Source: Actinoplanes sp. DH11
GTDB lineage: Bacteria; Actinomycetota; Actinomycetes; Mycobacteriales; Micromonosporaceae
Assembly (NCBI RefSeq): GCF_020873875.1
Contig: NZ_JAHWGU010000001.1
Location: 594,346-658,345, forward strand
Direction of reading: 5' to 3'
Length of the DNA: 64,000 nt
Part shown: piece after piece, positions 54,334-63,887 of the stretch
Numbering within the stretch: position 1 is the stretch's first letter
How the letters are laid out: every line of letters begins with the position of its first letter
Notes under the pieces: model-generated
What the model saw: only the letters and a program-made list of their open reading frames with translations
Database searches by the model: none
What the model was told of the DNA's origin: nothing
Position numbers and translations under genes: made by a program

Positions 54334-55014
54334 ATGACGAAGGCCGCCCCCGATCCCCGCGCGGTCCGCGAGGCCAGTCTCGACGAGCTCGCGCGGCTCG
54401 ACCTGCCCCTGCCCCCACTGGCGTTCCCGCTGGTCTGGGAGCCGGGTGACACGGTCGAGCTGCGCCCGGTCGCGGAACTGGAGGCACGGGCCGCGGTGCT
54501 GCACGTCGTCGTCGCCAGGTGTTTCGGCATGCCCACCGAGGCGGCGATGAGCTGGCTGCTGGGCTCCCACCTGGTCGACCTGGTCACGCCGCCGGAGTGG
54601 CAGTTCGTGATCGGGGCGAAGGGCGACCACCGCTCGTTCGTCCTGCACCACGACGCCGTCTTCGCGCTGGCCTGGCTGCTCGGTCTCAGCCGGCACCTGG
54701 ACCCCACCGTCCCGCCGGACGACGGGCTGATGACGCAGATGCCGGACCTGCCGGCCGGTGAGACCTTCGGCAGCTGGCGGTCCCGGTCGCTGGTGGCGCC
54801 CCGGGACCCGGCCGAGGCGGCCGTGCTGCTGGACCTCTACTACTGCCTGGACTGGGCGTTCCAGGAGTCGGAGCAGAGTGGGCGGTCGCTGCCGGGCGAG
54901 GTGGACAGCAACGCGATCGGGCAGCGGCGGTGGGCGCTGGAGTGGGCGGTCGTCTTCTCCGGGCCGTACCACGACAAGCCCGCCGAGTGGGAAGAAGTCG
55001 ATCTGTCAGTCTGA
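54334..55014 (+). CDS. DUF4272 domain-containing protein
   Basis: 226-residue cytosolic protein of unknown function. The DUF4272 pattern is visible: AELEARAAVLHVVVARCFGM, HDAVFALAWLLGLSRHLDP, and, near the C-terminus, LLDLYYCLDWAF and GQRRWALEWAV. It probably forms a helical bundle. It begins 7 nt after deoA and its end overlaps the convergent methyltransferase gene by 9 nt. No enzymatic residues are known for the family. Confidence 0.85.
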   Translation: MTKAAPDPRAVREASLDELARLDLPLPPLAFPLVWEPGDTVELRPVAELEARAAVLHVVVARCFGMPTEAAMSWLLGSHLVDLVTPPEWQFVIGAKGDHRSFVLHHDAVFALAWLLGLSRHLDPTVPPDDGLMTQMPDLPAGETFGSWRSRSLVAPRDPAEAAVLLDLYYCLDWAFQESEQSGRSLPGEVDSNAIGQRRWALEWAVVFSGPYHDKPAEWEEVDLSV

Positions 55015-55851
55015 CGTGGCCGGCTTGTCGTCCGTGATCGGCTTTCCGCCCGGGACGGGACGGTAGACCGCCACGTCGACGGCCGCGGTCACCGTGACCG
55101 GGGTGTCCGGCACGGCGGCCGGGTCGACGTGCCGGGCGCTCGGCGTCATCCCGATCAGGACCCGCGCCTCTGCCGGGGTGAGCCGCAGCCGGCGCCGGTG
55201 CGTGCCGCTCGACGCGAGGGCGAAGTGCTCGCCCAGGCTGCCCCGCACCCGGGCGGCCTTGTCCGGGTCGACCGAGATCAGGCCGTGCGCGGCGATCAGC
55301 TCGGCCAGGTGGTCGGCGGCCGGGGTGACCACCAGCAGCACACCGCCCGGGCGCAGCACCCGGTGGAACTCGGGCCCGTTGCGCGGCGCGAAGACGTTCA
55401 GCACCACCGCCGCCGAGGCGTCCGCGACCGGGAGCGGCCGCCACAGGTCGGCCAGCACGGCCGCGGCCCGCTCGTGTGCCCGGGCCGCACGGCGCAGCGC
55501 CGGCTTGGACACGTCCAGACCCAGGCCGGTCGCCGCCGGTGAGCCGTCCAGGAAGCGGGCCAGGTAGTCGCCGGTCCCGGTGCCGGCGTCCAGCACGAGA
55601 CCGTCGGTGTGGTGTCCGGCGAGCGCGTCGGCGATGAAGGTGTAGTGCCCGGCGGCCAGGAAGGCGGCCCGGTCGGCCACCATTGCCGCGGTGTCCCCGG
55701 TGTGCGGCAACCGGCCGGCGCTGAGGTCCGCGTACCCCTGCTTGGCCATGTCGAAGCTGTGCCCGCGCGGGCAGCGCAGCGCCCGCTCGGCGCGGGCGAG
55801 TGGTCCGCGGCACACCGGGCATCGCAGATACGGGATTGCGCCGTCGATCAT
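55006..55851 (-). CDS. 23S rRNA (guanine-N1)-methyltransferase, RlmA/TlrB-like
   Basis: 281-residue SAM methyltransferase. It starts with a zinc finger YLRCPVCRGPL...LRCPRGHSFDMAKQGY (Cys-x2-Cys, then Cys-x3-His). A Rossmann motif VLDAGTGTGDYLARFLDG follows, then GLGLDVSKPALRRAARAH and VLNVFAPRNGPEFHRVLRPG. The zinc finger plus Rossmann layout is typical of RlmA(I)/RlmA(II), which methylate G745/G748 in 23S rRNA helix 35; the TlrB branch confers tylosin resistance in producers. Which guanine is modified cannot be decided from the sequence. ATG 55851 has AGAGGG upstream; divergent from add with 26 nt between starts. Confidence 0.88.
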   Translation of the reverse strand: MIDGAIPYLRCPVCRGPLARAERALRCPRGHSFDMAKQGYADLSAGRLPHTGDTAAMVADRAAFLAAGHYTFIADALAGHHTDGLVLDAGTGTGDYLARFLDGSPAATGLGLDVSKPALRRAARAHERAAAVLADLWRPLPVADASAAVVLNVFAPRNGPEFHRVLRPGGVLLVVTPAADHLAELIAAHGLISVDPDKAARVRGSLGEHFALASSGTHRRRLRLTPAEARVLIGMTPSARHVDPAAVPDTPVTVTAAVDVAVYRPVPGGKPITDDKPATSD

Positions 55852-55865
55852 CGGGTGGTTCCCTC

Positions 55866-55871
55866 TAGGCT
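55866..55871 (+). promoter_or_regulatory. Leaderless -10 element TAGGCT for add
   Basis: TAGGCT 6 nt before ATG 55878, inside the 26-nt gap to the divergent methyltransferase gene; the -35 region would lie within that gene's 5' end. Confidence 0.5.
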
Positions 55872-55877
55872 CTTCTG

Positions 55878-56999
55878 ATGGCTGGCATCACGCACTCGGA
55901 CATCGTCAAGGCACCGAAGGTTCTGCTCCACGACCACCTGGACGGCGGTCTGCGGCCGGCCACCATCGTGGAGCTCGCCGCGGCCATCGGCCACGAGCTG
56001 CCCGCCCAGGACCCGGAACGGCTCGGCGAGTGGTTCGTCGCGGCGGCCGACTCCGGTTCGCTGGAACGGTACCTGGAGACCTTCGCGCACACCGTCGCGG
56101 TCATGCAGACCGTCGAGGGCCTGCACCGGGTCGCCAAGGAGTGCGCGCTCGACCTGGCGGCCGACGGGGTCGTCTACGCCGAGGTCCGGTACGCCCCGGA
56201 GCAGCACCTTGAACGCGGCCTGACCCTGGACGAGGTCGTCGACGCGGTGCACGCCGGTTTCCGGGACGGCTGCGCCGAGGCGGCGGCGTCCGGCAGCCCG
56301 ATCCGGATCGGCACCCTGCTGACCGCGATGCGGCACGCCGCCCGCTCGCAGGAGATCGCCGAGCTCGCGGTCCGCTACCGGGACGCCGGCGTGGTCGGGT
56401 TCGACATCGCCGGCGCCGAGGCCGGCTTCCCGCCCACCCGCCACCTCGACGCCTTCGAGTACCTGCAGCGCGAGAACGCCCACTTCACCATCCACGCCGG
56501 CGAGGCGTTCGGCCTGCCGTCGATCTGGGAGGCGATCCAGTGGTGCGGCGCCGACCGGCTGGGTCACGGCGTGCGCATCGTCGACGACATCACCGGGCCG
56601 TCGGCCGGGCCGAGCGCGGCGACCGCGACCGGCGGCACGCAGTCGGCGCCGCCGGTGCTGGGCCGGCTGGCCTCCTACGTGCGGGACAAGCGGATCCCGC
56701 TGGAGCTGTGCCCGTCCTCGAACGTGCAGACCGGCGCGGCCGCCTCGATCGCCGAGCACCCGATCAAGCTGTTGCACGATCTCCGGTTCCGGGTGACGGT
56801 GAACACCGACAACCGGCTGATGAGCGGCACGTCGATGTCGCGGGAGATGGCGCTGCTGACCGAGGCCTTCGGGTGGGGCTGGATGGAGTTGCAGTGGCTG
56901 ACCATCAACGCGATGAAGTCGGCGTTCATCCCGTACGACGAGCGGCTCGTGTTGATCAATGAAGTGATCAAGCCGGCGTACGCCAAGCTCGTCGCCTGA
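55878..56999 (+). CDS. add: Adenosine deaminase
   Basis: Zinc enzyme converting adenosine to inosine. The 373-residue TIM-barrel protein has [14 protein letters not shown] (HxH zinc ligands), [32 protein letters not shown] (His and catalytic Glu), [20 protein letters not shown] and [19 protein letters not shown] with the catalytic Asp. A 20-residue Ala/Gly/Thr-rich insertion follows the DDI segment ([15 protein letters not shown]), not usual in the family and likely a surface loop. Completes the nucleoside salvage set with cdd and deoA. Confidence 0.95.
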   Translation: MAGITHSDIVKAPKVLLHDHLDGGLRPATIVELAAAIGHELPAQDPERLGEWFVAAADSGSLERYLETFAHTVAVMQTVEGLHRVAKECALDLAADGVVYAEVRYAPEQHLERGLTLDEVVDAVHAGFRDGCAEAAASGSPIRIGTLLTAMRHAARSQEIAELAVRYRDAGVVGFDIAGAEAGFPPTRHLDAFEYLQRENAHFTIHAGEAFGLPSIWEAIQWCGADRLGHGVRIVDDITGPSAGPSAATATGGTQSAPPVLGRLASYVRDKRIPLELCPSSNVQTGAAASIAEHPIKLLHDLRFRVTVNTDNRLMSGTSMSREMALLTEAFGWGWMELQWLTINAMKSAFIPYDERLVLINEVIKPAYAKLVA

Positions 57000-57461
57000 C
57001 ACCGCCCTAAGTCCGGCTTTTCGCCCTTTTTCTCGGATACGGACGAACGTACGTCAAAAGAAATCGACGGTACGGCTTCGCCCATCCACCGTTCGGTTAG
57101 ACTGCCGCCTGCAAACTCGGCAGAAACCGGCATCTCGCCTTGCCGATCGCGGCGAACCGAGACATCGTCACTTCTATCGCGATCGACTACGATCGGGACC
57201 CGGTCGGCCTGCATCCACCCCCCGCAGCAGCCCGGCCGAGTGAGTGACCTTGAGAGATGTGCAGCTCTACACGCAGTGATAGTGGACCGGCGATGTCCAA
57301 CTCCGAAGTTGCAACATCGCGTCACACAACCGGTCCGTGTCCGCCTGCCCTTTCTCTTTGACACTTGTCGTGATGGAATCTCGGGGGCCCGACCCGGCGA
57401 GTCGGTCGTGCGCGGTGCCCGGCGAGCCGAATGCCGGGGCCCGAATCAGGAGGACGGTGAC
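57000..57461. other. add-conservon intergenic region (462 nt)
   Basis: No convincing gene. Contains a TAGACT hexamer near 57099 and a split hairpin CGATGT/ACATCG with inner AACT/AGTT (57291-57319). It presumably holds the conservon promoter, but no -35/-10 pair is clear. Confidence 0.4.
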
Positions 57462-60400
57462 GTGAGCAAGCGCCCCAAGGCGGCGAACGGCGTCATGTCG
57501 CGTCTGCGTCGGCCGGCTGGCCGACTGCGAGACCTACCGATCTGGTCGAAACTCGGCCTGATCATGCTGGTGCCCACGGTGGCGACGATCATTGTCGGCG
57601 TCGACGGCCTCGTTGACCACATCGAGGAGGCGAGCAACGCCGAGCGTGCCCGCACCCTGTCGGTGCTGTCCGAGGCGGCCGGTGGTCTTGTCGACCACCT
57701 GCAGTCCGAGCGGACCTACGGCATCATGGTGGCGCTCGCTAAAGACGCCAACAACAAGCCCGCCGCCGATGCGGCAGTGAAGCTCTACAACGGCGAGCAC
57801 GGCTCGGTCGACTCCGCCAAGGCGCCCTACGTTCAGCAGAAGGGCGCGCTCGAGGACGTCCCGGGCAACGTGGGCGACCTGCTCGTTCGCCTGGACAACA
57901 ACCTCGAGGACCTGCCGGCTCTGCGGAGCAAGGTCGCGAACGGCCAGGTCAACGAGTCCGGCGTCAAGGAGAGCTACAACCGGCTCATCGACGACCTGCT
58001 CCAGGTTCGTGACTCCTCGGCCCAGCTGTCCACCGACCCCGACCTGAGCAACCACCTGCGCGCGGTGGCCGCGGTCGCCGAGGCCAAGGACTACATCGCT
58101 CAGCAGCGGTTCATCGGCCACGAGATCCTCGCCGAGGGTGAGCTCGACAACGGGCTCCGGCAGAACTTCCTCGGCACCCAGACCGGTTACGCGCTCGCCA
58201 CCAAGACGCTGCAGGCCATCGGCACCGACACGGAGAAGCAGTTCTTCGACAACACGGTGACCGGTCTGACCGCGCAGGCTGCGACCAACCTGACCGTGCC
58301 GCTGATGGCGCTGCAGGGCGACAACATCAAGAACATCCCCTTCACCACCGCCGGGTGGGAAGAGGCGATGAAGGGCTACAACGAGCTCTTCCGCCAGGTC
58401 GAGATCGAGTTCGACAAGAACATCGTTGCCGAGGCCACCACGCTGCGCGACGACACGAACCGCCGGGTCTTCCTGGAGACCAGCCTGCTGCTCGCGCTGC
58501 TCCTGCTCGGCATCCTCTTCGCCTGGCTGGTCGCCCGCTCGATGGCGCGCTCGCTGCGTGAGCTGCGTCAGGGTGCCCTCGCGGTCGCCCAGTTCGGCCT
58601 GCCGCACGCGGTGAGCCGGCTGCGTGACCCGGCGCTCTCCGCGTCGCTCACCCCGGCACAGGTCGCCGACCAGATCGCCGAGCCGCTGCCGGTGCGCAGC
58701 CGTGACGAGTTCGGCCAGGTGACCGAGGCGTTCAACGCGGTTCACCTCGAGGCCGTGCGAACCGCGGCCGAGCAGGCCGCACTCCGCGCCTCCGTCGCGA
58801 CGATGTTCGTCAACCTCGCCCGCCGTTCGCAGATCCTGGTCGACCGGCTCATCGGTCACCTGGACCGGCTGGAGCGCGGCGAGGAGGACCCGGACCGGCT
58901 GGCCGAGCTCTTCCAGCTCGACCACCTCGCCACCCGGATGCGCCGCAACGACGAGAACCTCCTGGTCCTCGCCGGTGCCGACTCGACCCGTGTGCAGCGG
59001 GAGCCGGCCGCTCTGATCGACGTGCTGCGCGCCGCGCAGTCCGAGGTGGAGCACTACACCCGCATCGAGTTCGGCATGATCGACCGGGACATCGAGGTCG
59101 CGGCGCACGCCGTGAACGACATGGTCCACCTGGTCGCCGAGCTCTTCGACAACGCGACAGCCTTCTCGCCACCCAACTCGAACGTGCTCGTCGAGGCTCG
59201 TCTGCTGGGCGACAACGCGGTGCTGACGGTCGAGGACCACGGCATCGGTATCAGCCGCGAACAGCTGCGGGACCTCAACGAACGGCTCGCCAACCCGCCC
59301 ACGGTGGACGTCGCCGTCTCCCGGATGATGGGCCTCGTCGTGGTCGCCCGGCTGGCCAACCGCCACGCCGTCCGCGTCGAGCTGCGTCCCGCCGACCGTG
59401 AGCGGGGCACCGTGGCCGAGGTCGGCCTGCCCGCCTCGGTGCTGGCCGCGGCGGCCTCCGCCCGCGTCCAGTCGATGCAGTCGGCCGTCGGTTTCGACTC
59501 CGGCCCGCCGCCCGCCATGCCCTCCTTCGGCGAGCCTCTCGCCCTGGAGAGCGGCAACGGCGGCTTCAACGGCGGTGGTGGCAACGGCGGCTTCAACGGT
59601 GGTGGTGGCTTCAACGGCGGCGGCCGTCCGTTCGAGCCGACCAACGGCACGAACGGTTCCGTACCCGCCTGGTCCGACCTGACCGGCGCCGCACCCACCG
59701 GGTTCGGTGGCCTGAACGGCAACGGCGGCCAGGCGAACGGGAACGGCTTCGCCAACGGCTTCCACGGCCCGCGCAGCAACGAGGTCATCCCGCCGCTGCC
59801 GTCCGCACCGCAGGGCTTCGCCGATCTCGACGAGCTCGCACAGCGGCGCAACGGCGAGTTCCCGCGCCCCGAGGGCGACACCGGCAACGGCTTCGGTGCG
59901 GCCATCCCGCGCCAGCTGCCGGCCAACCCGGAGAACCTGGGCCGCAACCCGTTCGTGCCGCCGGTGTCCGCGCCCCCGGTCCCGCCGGTCTCCGCGCCGC
60001 CGGTGTCCTCGGCGCCGCCGTTCGCACCGCCGGTCTCCGCGGCCCCGGCCGCGCCGATCTCGGCCGCGCCGATCTCCGCGCAGCCGGAGCAGCGCAACCC
60101 GTTCGCGGAGCCGGAGCAGCGCAACCAGTTCGCCGAGCCGGAGCAGCGCACCCCGTTCGCCGAGCCCGAGCAGCGCACCCCGTTCGCGGCGGCACCGCCG
60201 GCCTGGCCGCCGGTTGCCGCCGACCGCGAGCAGGGCGCGACCCCGCACGTGCCGCAGAACCTCGCCGCCGCGCTCGACATGACGGCCGAGATCCCGCGTT
60301 ACCGTCCGGACAACTTCGAGCCGCAGCCGCAGGTGGCCCGCCCGACGAACCCGCAGACGGCCCCCGTGCCGTCCTCGGCGCCGCCGGCACCCACCAGCAG

Positions 60401-61127
60401 CGACGACGCATCCGCCGACGCGGCCCGCGCCGGGCACGAGGCGGCCACCGCCCAGGCCACGGAGGCGCAGGCCACCGCTGCCGCGCAGATCGCCGCGGCG
60501 CAGGCCTCGGCACGTCAGCGCGAAGGCTCGGTCCCGTTCGCCGACGAGACGATGGAACTCCCCATCTTCCGGGAGCTCGAGTCGGCGTGGTTCACCACGA
60601 CGCACCCGGGCGACCAGACCGACACGGCGACGCCCACCGTTTCCGGCTCGGGTGACGAGTCGGTCGTCTCGCGCCGGATTCCCACCGGCGAACCGACCCG
60701 TTCGGCCGGCGTGCCGCAGCAGGCCGGTTCCCCCGAGTCGCGTGAGCTCGACACCGCGACGGTCGGCGCTGCCGCGTCTGCCGCCGCCGGTTCCTACAGC
60801 AACGGGAGCAGTGCGGCCCCGTCGAGTCCGTGGCAGACCGCGGCCGACGACGGCTGGCAGGCGGCCCGTGCCGCGGCTGAGGCACAGGTTGAGACCACAA
60901 CCACGGCGGGCCTTCCCAAGCGCACGCCGATGGCGCAACTCGTCCCCGGCGGTGTCGACCGGGGCGGTAACTCCGTCCAGCGCCGTACTCCTGAGGGGGT
61001 CCGCGGTCTGCTGTCCGCGTACCACCGGGGTGTTCAGCGCGGTCGCACCAAGGAACAATCGACCAACCTGGAGGAGACTCCGGGCGGGCAGCAGCCCTCG
61101 CAGGCTGGCAAGGAGCATGAGGCATGA
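57462..61127 (+). CDS. cvnA: Conservon sensor kinase CvnA (NIT-HAMP-HATPase with long disordered tail)
   Basis: 1221-residue membrane histidine-kinase-like protein, first gene of a conservon. TM1 ([20 protein letters not shown], about 27-47) precedes a helical extracytoplasmic NIT (nitrate/nitrite-sensing-like) domain to about 335. TM2 (about 336-358), a HAMP linker and an HATPase domain (about 556-656: [40 protein letters not shown]) follow. A canonical HELRTPL H-box is not seen, as is usual for this family. The tail of about 550 residues is disordered, with NGGFNGGG repeats (about 699-723) and four PEQR(N/T)xFAEP repeats (about 876-910). GTG 57462 has TCAGGAGGA upstream. ATGA overlap with cvnB. 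Confidence 0.9.
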   Translation: MSKRPKAANGVMSRLRRPAGRLRDLPIWSKLGLIMLVPTVATIIVGVDGLVDHIEEASNAERARTLSVLSEAAGGLVDHLQSERTYGIMVALAKDANNKPAADAAVKLYNGEHGSVDSAKAPYVQQKGALEDVPGNVGDLLVRLDNNLEDLPALRSKVANGQVNESGVKESYNRLIDDLLQVRDSSAQLSTDPDLSNHLRAVAAVAEAKDYIAQQRFIGHEILAEGELDNGLRQNFLGTQTGYALATKTLQAIGTDTEKQFFDNTVTGLTAQAATNLTVPLMALQGDNIKNIPFTTAGWEEAMKGYNELFRQVEIEFDKNIVAEATTLRDDTNRRVFLETSLLLALLLLGILFAWLVARSMARSLRELRQGALAVAQFGLPHAVSRLRDPALSASLTPAQVADQIAEPLPVRSRDEFGQVTEAFNAVHLEAVRTAAEQAALRASVATMFVNLARRSQILVDRLIGHLDRLERGEEDPDRLAELFQLDHLATRMRRNDENLLVLAGADSTRVQREPAALIDVLRAAQSEVEHYTRIEFGMIDRDIEVAAHAVNDMVHLVAELFDNATAFSPPNSNVLVEARLLGDNAVLTVEDHGIGISREQLRDLNERLANPPTVDVAVSRMMGLVVVARLANRHAVRVELRPADRERGTVAEVGLPASVLAAAASARVQSMQSAVGFDSGPPPAMPSFGEPLALESGNGGFNGGGGNGGFNGGGGFNGGGRPFEPTNGTNGSVPAWSDLTGAAPTGFGGLNGNGGQANGNGFANGFHGPRSNEVIPPLPSAPQGFADLDELAQRRNGEFPRPEGDTGNGFGAAIPRQLPANPENLGRNPFVPPVSAPPVPPVSAPPVSSAPPFAPPVSAAPAAPISAAPISAQPEQRNPFAEPEQRNQFAEPEQRTPFAEPEQRTPFAAAPPAWPPVAADREQGATPHVPQNLAAALDMTAEIPRYRPDNFEPQPQVARPTNPQTAPVPSSAPPAPTSSDDASADAARAGHEAATAQATEAQATAAAQIAAAQASARQREGSVPFADETMELPIFRELESAWFTTTHPGDQTDTATPTVSGSGDESVVSRRIPTGEPTRSAGVPQQAGSPESRELDTATVGAAASAAAGSYSNGSSAAPSSPWQTAADDGWQAARAAAEAQVETTTTAGLPKRTPMAQLVPGGVDRGGNSVQRRTPEGVRGLLSAYHRGVQRGRTKEQSTNLEETPGGQQPSQAGKEHEA

Positions 61128-61528
61128 CATCTACGCAGGATCTCGGTTGGCTTCTCGCCAACTTCGCCGACCGCGTTCCCGGGGTCGCGCACGCGATCGC
61201 GGTCTCCGCCGACGGCCTGCTCCTGGCGGCCTCACGGGACCTTCCGCGGGACCGTGCCGACCAGCTGGCGGCCATCGCGTCCGGCCTGGTATCCCTCACC
61301 CAGGGTGCCGCGCGTTGCTTCGAGGGTGGTGCCGTTCTGCAGACGGTCGTCGAGATGGACAATGGATTCCTGTTCCTGATGTCGATCTCCGACGGATCTT
61401 CGTTCGCCGTTCTCGCGGCGCGCAGCTGTGATGTCGGACAGGTGGGCTACGAAATGGCCCTTCTGGTCGACCGGGTCGGCGAGGCTCTGACCCCCGCGCC
61501 GCGTTCGGCGGCCGGGGTACTGGGCTGA
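61124..61528 (+). CDS. cvnB: Conservon protein CvnB (roadblock/LC7)
   Basis: 134-residue cytosolic protein with the roadblock/LC7 fold: [60 protein letters not shown] and [20 protein letters not shown]. The family acts as GAP-like or scaffolding partners of small GTPases, so it probably controls CvnD. Its ATG overlaps the cvnA stop (ATGA). Conservon proteins form membrane-associated complexes in Streptomyces, influencing development and secondary metabolism. Confidence 0.93.
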   Translation: MTSTQDLGWLLANFADRVPGVAHAIAVSADGLLLAASRDLPRDRADQLAAIASGLVSLTQGAARCFEGGAVLQTVVEMDNGFLFLMSISDGSSFAVLAARSCDVGQVGYEMALLVDRVGEALTPAPRSAAGVLG

Positions 61529-61612
61529 GACGGGCAGTGAGCCGACCCAGTCGGCTACTGTCAGAAACCTTGACAACCAATACACTTCGAGGGGCCGAGG
61601 GAGGGGTTGACG

Positions 61613-61999
61613 GTGACTATGCCTGAACGCGATGAGCCGACCGGTGCGCTGGTCAGGCCGTACGCCGTGACCCGCGGTCGGACCCGTCCGAAGCTTGAGA
61701 TAGCGCTGGAAGCGCTGGTCGAGACAACCGTGCGCGGCCGTTCTGGAATGAACCGCGGCGGGCAGGGTGGAAGCGAGCATCAGTACATCGCGGCGATGTG
61801 TGACGGCGGGCGCGTTCAGTCGCTCGCTGAGATCGCCGCACGCATGCAACTGCCGCTCGGTGTGGCACGTGTGATTGTCGCGGACATGGCCTCCGATGGC
61901 CTGCTCGCGGTTTACGAGCCCACCTCGCTCGAAGACGAGACCGACGCGGTAGGCACGGAACTGCTGGAAAGGGTGCTGAGTGGACTTCGCAGGCTCTGA
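61613..61999 (+). CDS. cvnC: Conservon protein CvnC (DUF742)
   Basis: 128-residue DUF742 protein of unknown biochemistry. It has LVRPYAVTRGRTRP near the start and an HTH-like C-terminal half: QSLAEIAARMQLPLGVARVI, VADMASDGLLAVYEP. That half may bind DNA or partners. GTG 61613 was chosen because GAGGGAGGGG lies 6 nt upstream; TTG 61607 and ATG 61619 are in frame. The 3' end overlaps cvnD by 20 nt. Confidence 0.92.
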   Translation: MTMPERDEPTGALVRPYAVTRGRTRPKLEIALEALVETTVRGRSGMNRGGQGGSEHQYIAAMCDGGRVQSLAEIAARMQLPLGVARVIVADMASDGLLAVYEPTSLEDETDAVGTELLERVLSGLRRL

Positions 62000-62585
62000 C
62001 ATGTCCCGTCCCGCTGCGGGACGCGTGACATCGGCGAAGATTGTCATCGCCGGTGGCTTCGGCGTCGGCAAAACGACGCTGGTGGGGTCGGTCTCGGAGA
62101 TCACCCCGCTTACCACCGAGGCCATCATGACCTCGGCCGGTGTGGGGGTGGACGACAACCGGCAGGTACCGGGGAAGATGACCACCACTGTGGCCATGGA
62201 CTTCGGCCGGATCAGCATCGACCGGGACCTGATCCTCTACCTGTTCGGAACACCTGGCCAGACGCGTTTCTGGTTCATGTGGGACGAACTGGTCCGGGGC
62301 GCCATCGGTGCTGTGGTCATGGTGGACACGCGTCGGCTCGCCGACTGCTTTGCCGCCATCGACTTCTTCGAGCACCGTCGCCTTCCCTACCTGATCGCGA
62401 TCAACTGCTTCGACGGCATGCAGTACCACAACGCGCAGGACGTTCGGGACGCTCTGGCGATCTCGAGCGACGTGCCCGTCGTGAGCTGCGACGCCCGCAA
62501 CCGCGAGTCGACGAAGAACGTACTGATCTCCCTGGTGGAGTACGTTCTGACCATGCGTCGCTCGCGCGCGGTAGCGCCCGCCTGA
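61980..62585 (+). CDS. cvnD: Conservon GTPase CvnD
   Basis: 201-residue small Ras-like GTPase. P-loop AGGFGVGKTTLVGSVSEI, switch region TTEAIMTSAGVGVDD, G3-like YLFGTPGQTRFWFMWDEL, and a diverged G4 NCFDG in place of NKxD. SCDAR follows as the G5 position. The conservon model holds that CvnA and CvnB set its nucleotide state. GTG 61980 gives MDFAGSD, matching family N-termini, and lies within the cvnC 3' end. A strong terminator follows. Confidence 0.94.
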   Translation: MDFAGSDMSRPAAGRVTSAKIVIAGGFGVGKTTLVGSVSEITPLTTEAIMTSAGVGVDDNRQVPGKMTTTVAMDFGRISIDRDLILYLFGTPGQTRFWFMWDELVRGAIGAVVMVDTRRLADCFAAIDFFEHRRLPYLIAINCFDGMQYHNAQDVRDALAISSDVPVVSCDARNRESTKNVLISLVEYVLTMRRSRAVAPA

Positions 62586-62594
62586 CAGACGGTT

Positions 62595-62627
62595 GAAGCC
62601 CCGCTCCGGTCGCCGGAGCGGGGCTTC
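62595..62627 (+). terminator. Terminator of the conservon operon
   Basis: GAAGCCCCGCTCCGG (62595-62609) pairs perfectly with CCGGAGCGGGGCTTC (62613-62627), loop TCG. Strong 15-bp stem 9 nt after cvnD. Confidence 0.85.
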
Positions 62628-62654
62628 CGCATACCCGAAAACGGTCCGATTCCA

Positions 62655-62762
62655 CCCCGATCGGTCGACCGGCCGCGGCCGGCCCGACCGGTCGACCGGC
62701 CGGCCGCCCCGATCTGCTGGTCGGCTGGCCGCCCCGATCGGCTGGTCTGCCGGCCGGCCCTG
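62655..62762. repeat. GGTCGACCGGCC palindromic low-complexity repeats
   Basis: Repeated CCCCGATCGG / GGTCGACCGGCC units, including the perfect 12-bp palindrome CCGGTCGACCGG at 62688-62699. Confidence 0.6.
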
Positions 62763-63146
62763 GTTCGCGCCGCCGTTCGCGCGGCTTCGACCACGTCGCG
62801 GCACCGTTGGCCGGCCGCTGTCTTCCTGCGCGTCTTCCACACCGGCTTCAACGAGCAGGGCACAGCTGCGGCGTGCCCTCTCGCTTCGCGTGGCTGCCTG
62901 ATTTCTCCGCAATGTCCTGCGGGGCGCGTGGGTTCAGCTCACTCGGGACGATGTTCGTCGGGCGCCGGCGCATGGCGAGCGGAGCCCTCCTCGTCTGCGG
63001 TGCGCAGGGGTAGGTGCGTCGTGGAGTGGAGGCCGGGGTCCGCTTGGCGCCTTGACCAATGACGTTCACCGGGCCGGCCAGGTGAACGTAACGGGCCGCT
63101 GCGGTCCTGGCTCCCTGGCGGGCTGCTCGCATTTCGACCGACCTCC

Positions 63147-63186
63147 GCCGGTCGTGTCCATCCGATGCCGGTCGTGTCCATCCGAC
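63147..63186. repeat. 20-bp tandem duplication
   Basis: GCCGGTCGTGTCCATCCGA(T/C) occurs twice in succession (63147-63166, 63167-63186). Confidence 0.9.
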
Positions 63187-63265
63187 AGCTGCACGGGCGG
63201 GTCAGTGCGCGGGATCGTGCTGATGGGTTGTCCGAAGGCGCTCTCAACCACGAGCCAGCCCGGCC

Positions 63266-63454
63266 GGCTGTCACTCAGGGCTGGTTGCGGCGCTGTTTGG
63301 CAGCCGTGGGTGACAGCCGGGGTGGGTTGGCTGTCGCTCATGGTTGGGTGGAGGGCTCTCTGGCAGCCGTGGGTGACAGCCGGGGTGGGTTGGCTGTCGC
63401 TCATGGTTGGGTGGAGGGCTCTCTGGCAGCCCTGAGTGACAGCTGGGTGCGATC
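63266..63454. repeat. Three tandem 63-nt palindromic repeats, locus B
   Basis: Units at 63266-63328, 63329-63391 and 63392-63454, each exactly 63 nt. Ends GGCTGTC(A/G)CTCA and CCGTGGGTGACAGCC match locus A at 13692-14004, while the loops differ (GGCTCTCTGGCAG in place of AGCGATTATC). Confidence 0.85.
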
Positions 63455-63796
63455 AGCTCGTGCGGGACTGCAGCGGTTGGCGCTTCGCGGTCCTGCGAGG
63501 AGTGTGCGGGGATCAGGGACCGGGCGTCACTGCTGCTTCGTCCGGCTGGGAATCACCGTGTGCGCTGACCCGGGCCGACGGTCATGGTGAGGTCCGCATC
63601 GACGTGGGCGGTCTCGGGATCGTCCGGGTCAGCGTCCTCGGCCGGGCTGGGCTGACGTGGCGCGGTTGGGCGGGGCGCTGAAGTGCCACGGTGAAGGTGG
63701 GTGCTGATGTGGTGCGGTCGGCGTGGGTGCTGATGTGGTTCGGTCGGGGTGGGTGCTGGTCTGGTTCGGTCTGGTGGCGCCTGGTTGGGGTTGCTC

Positions 63797-63887
63797 TCAG
63801 TTGCGGGGGACGCCGAGTGGCAGGCCGGCCAGGAGGGGCGGCAGCTCGGTGAGTTCGTCGATGCGCAGGGCTGTGTCGCCGCTTCCT
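63797..63887 (-). pseudogene. 3' remnant of a Leu-rich protein gene cut by an IS21 element
   Basis: On the minus strand a coding-like frame ends at TGA (63799-63797). Its last residues read GDTALRIDELTELPPLLAGL then PLGVPRN, with a Leu-rich repeat-like rhythm. Upstream it runs directly into what looks like the left end of the IS21-type element (about 63887). The 5' part would lie beyond the insertion, outside the window. Only about 28 residues are visible, so identity is open and the frame could be chance. Confidence 0.35.

Larger units (their letters stand above)
62628..63796. other. Gene-poor interval right of the conservon
   Basis: About 1.2 kb with no convincing gene. Contains CCGGTCGACCGG-type palindromic repeats (62655-62762), a 20-bp tandem duplication (63147-63186), the second 63-nt repeat array (63266-63454), and low-complexity GGTGGGTGCTGATGTGGT runs (63690-63780). 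Open frames here are compositional. Confidence 0.6.

Noticed and set aside
57534..61130. 1198-codon minus-strand frame opposite cvnA
   Set aside because: Arises from GC-rich codon bias; cvnA shows NIT, HAMP and HATPase features and its ribosome binding site.
62848..63132. Short minus-strand protein right of the conservon
   Set aside because: No ribosome binding site, no conserved motif, compositional bias typical of non-coding GC-rich DNA.
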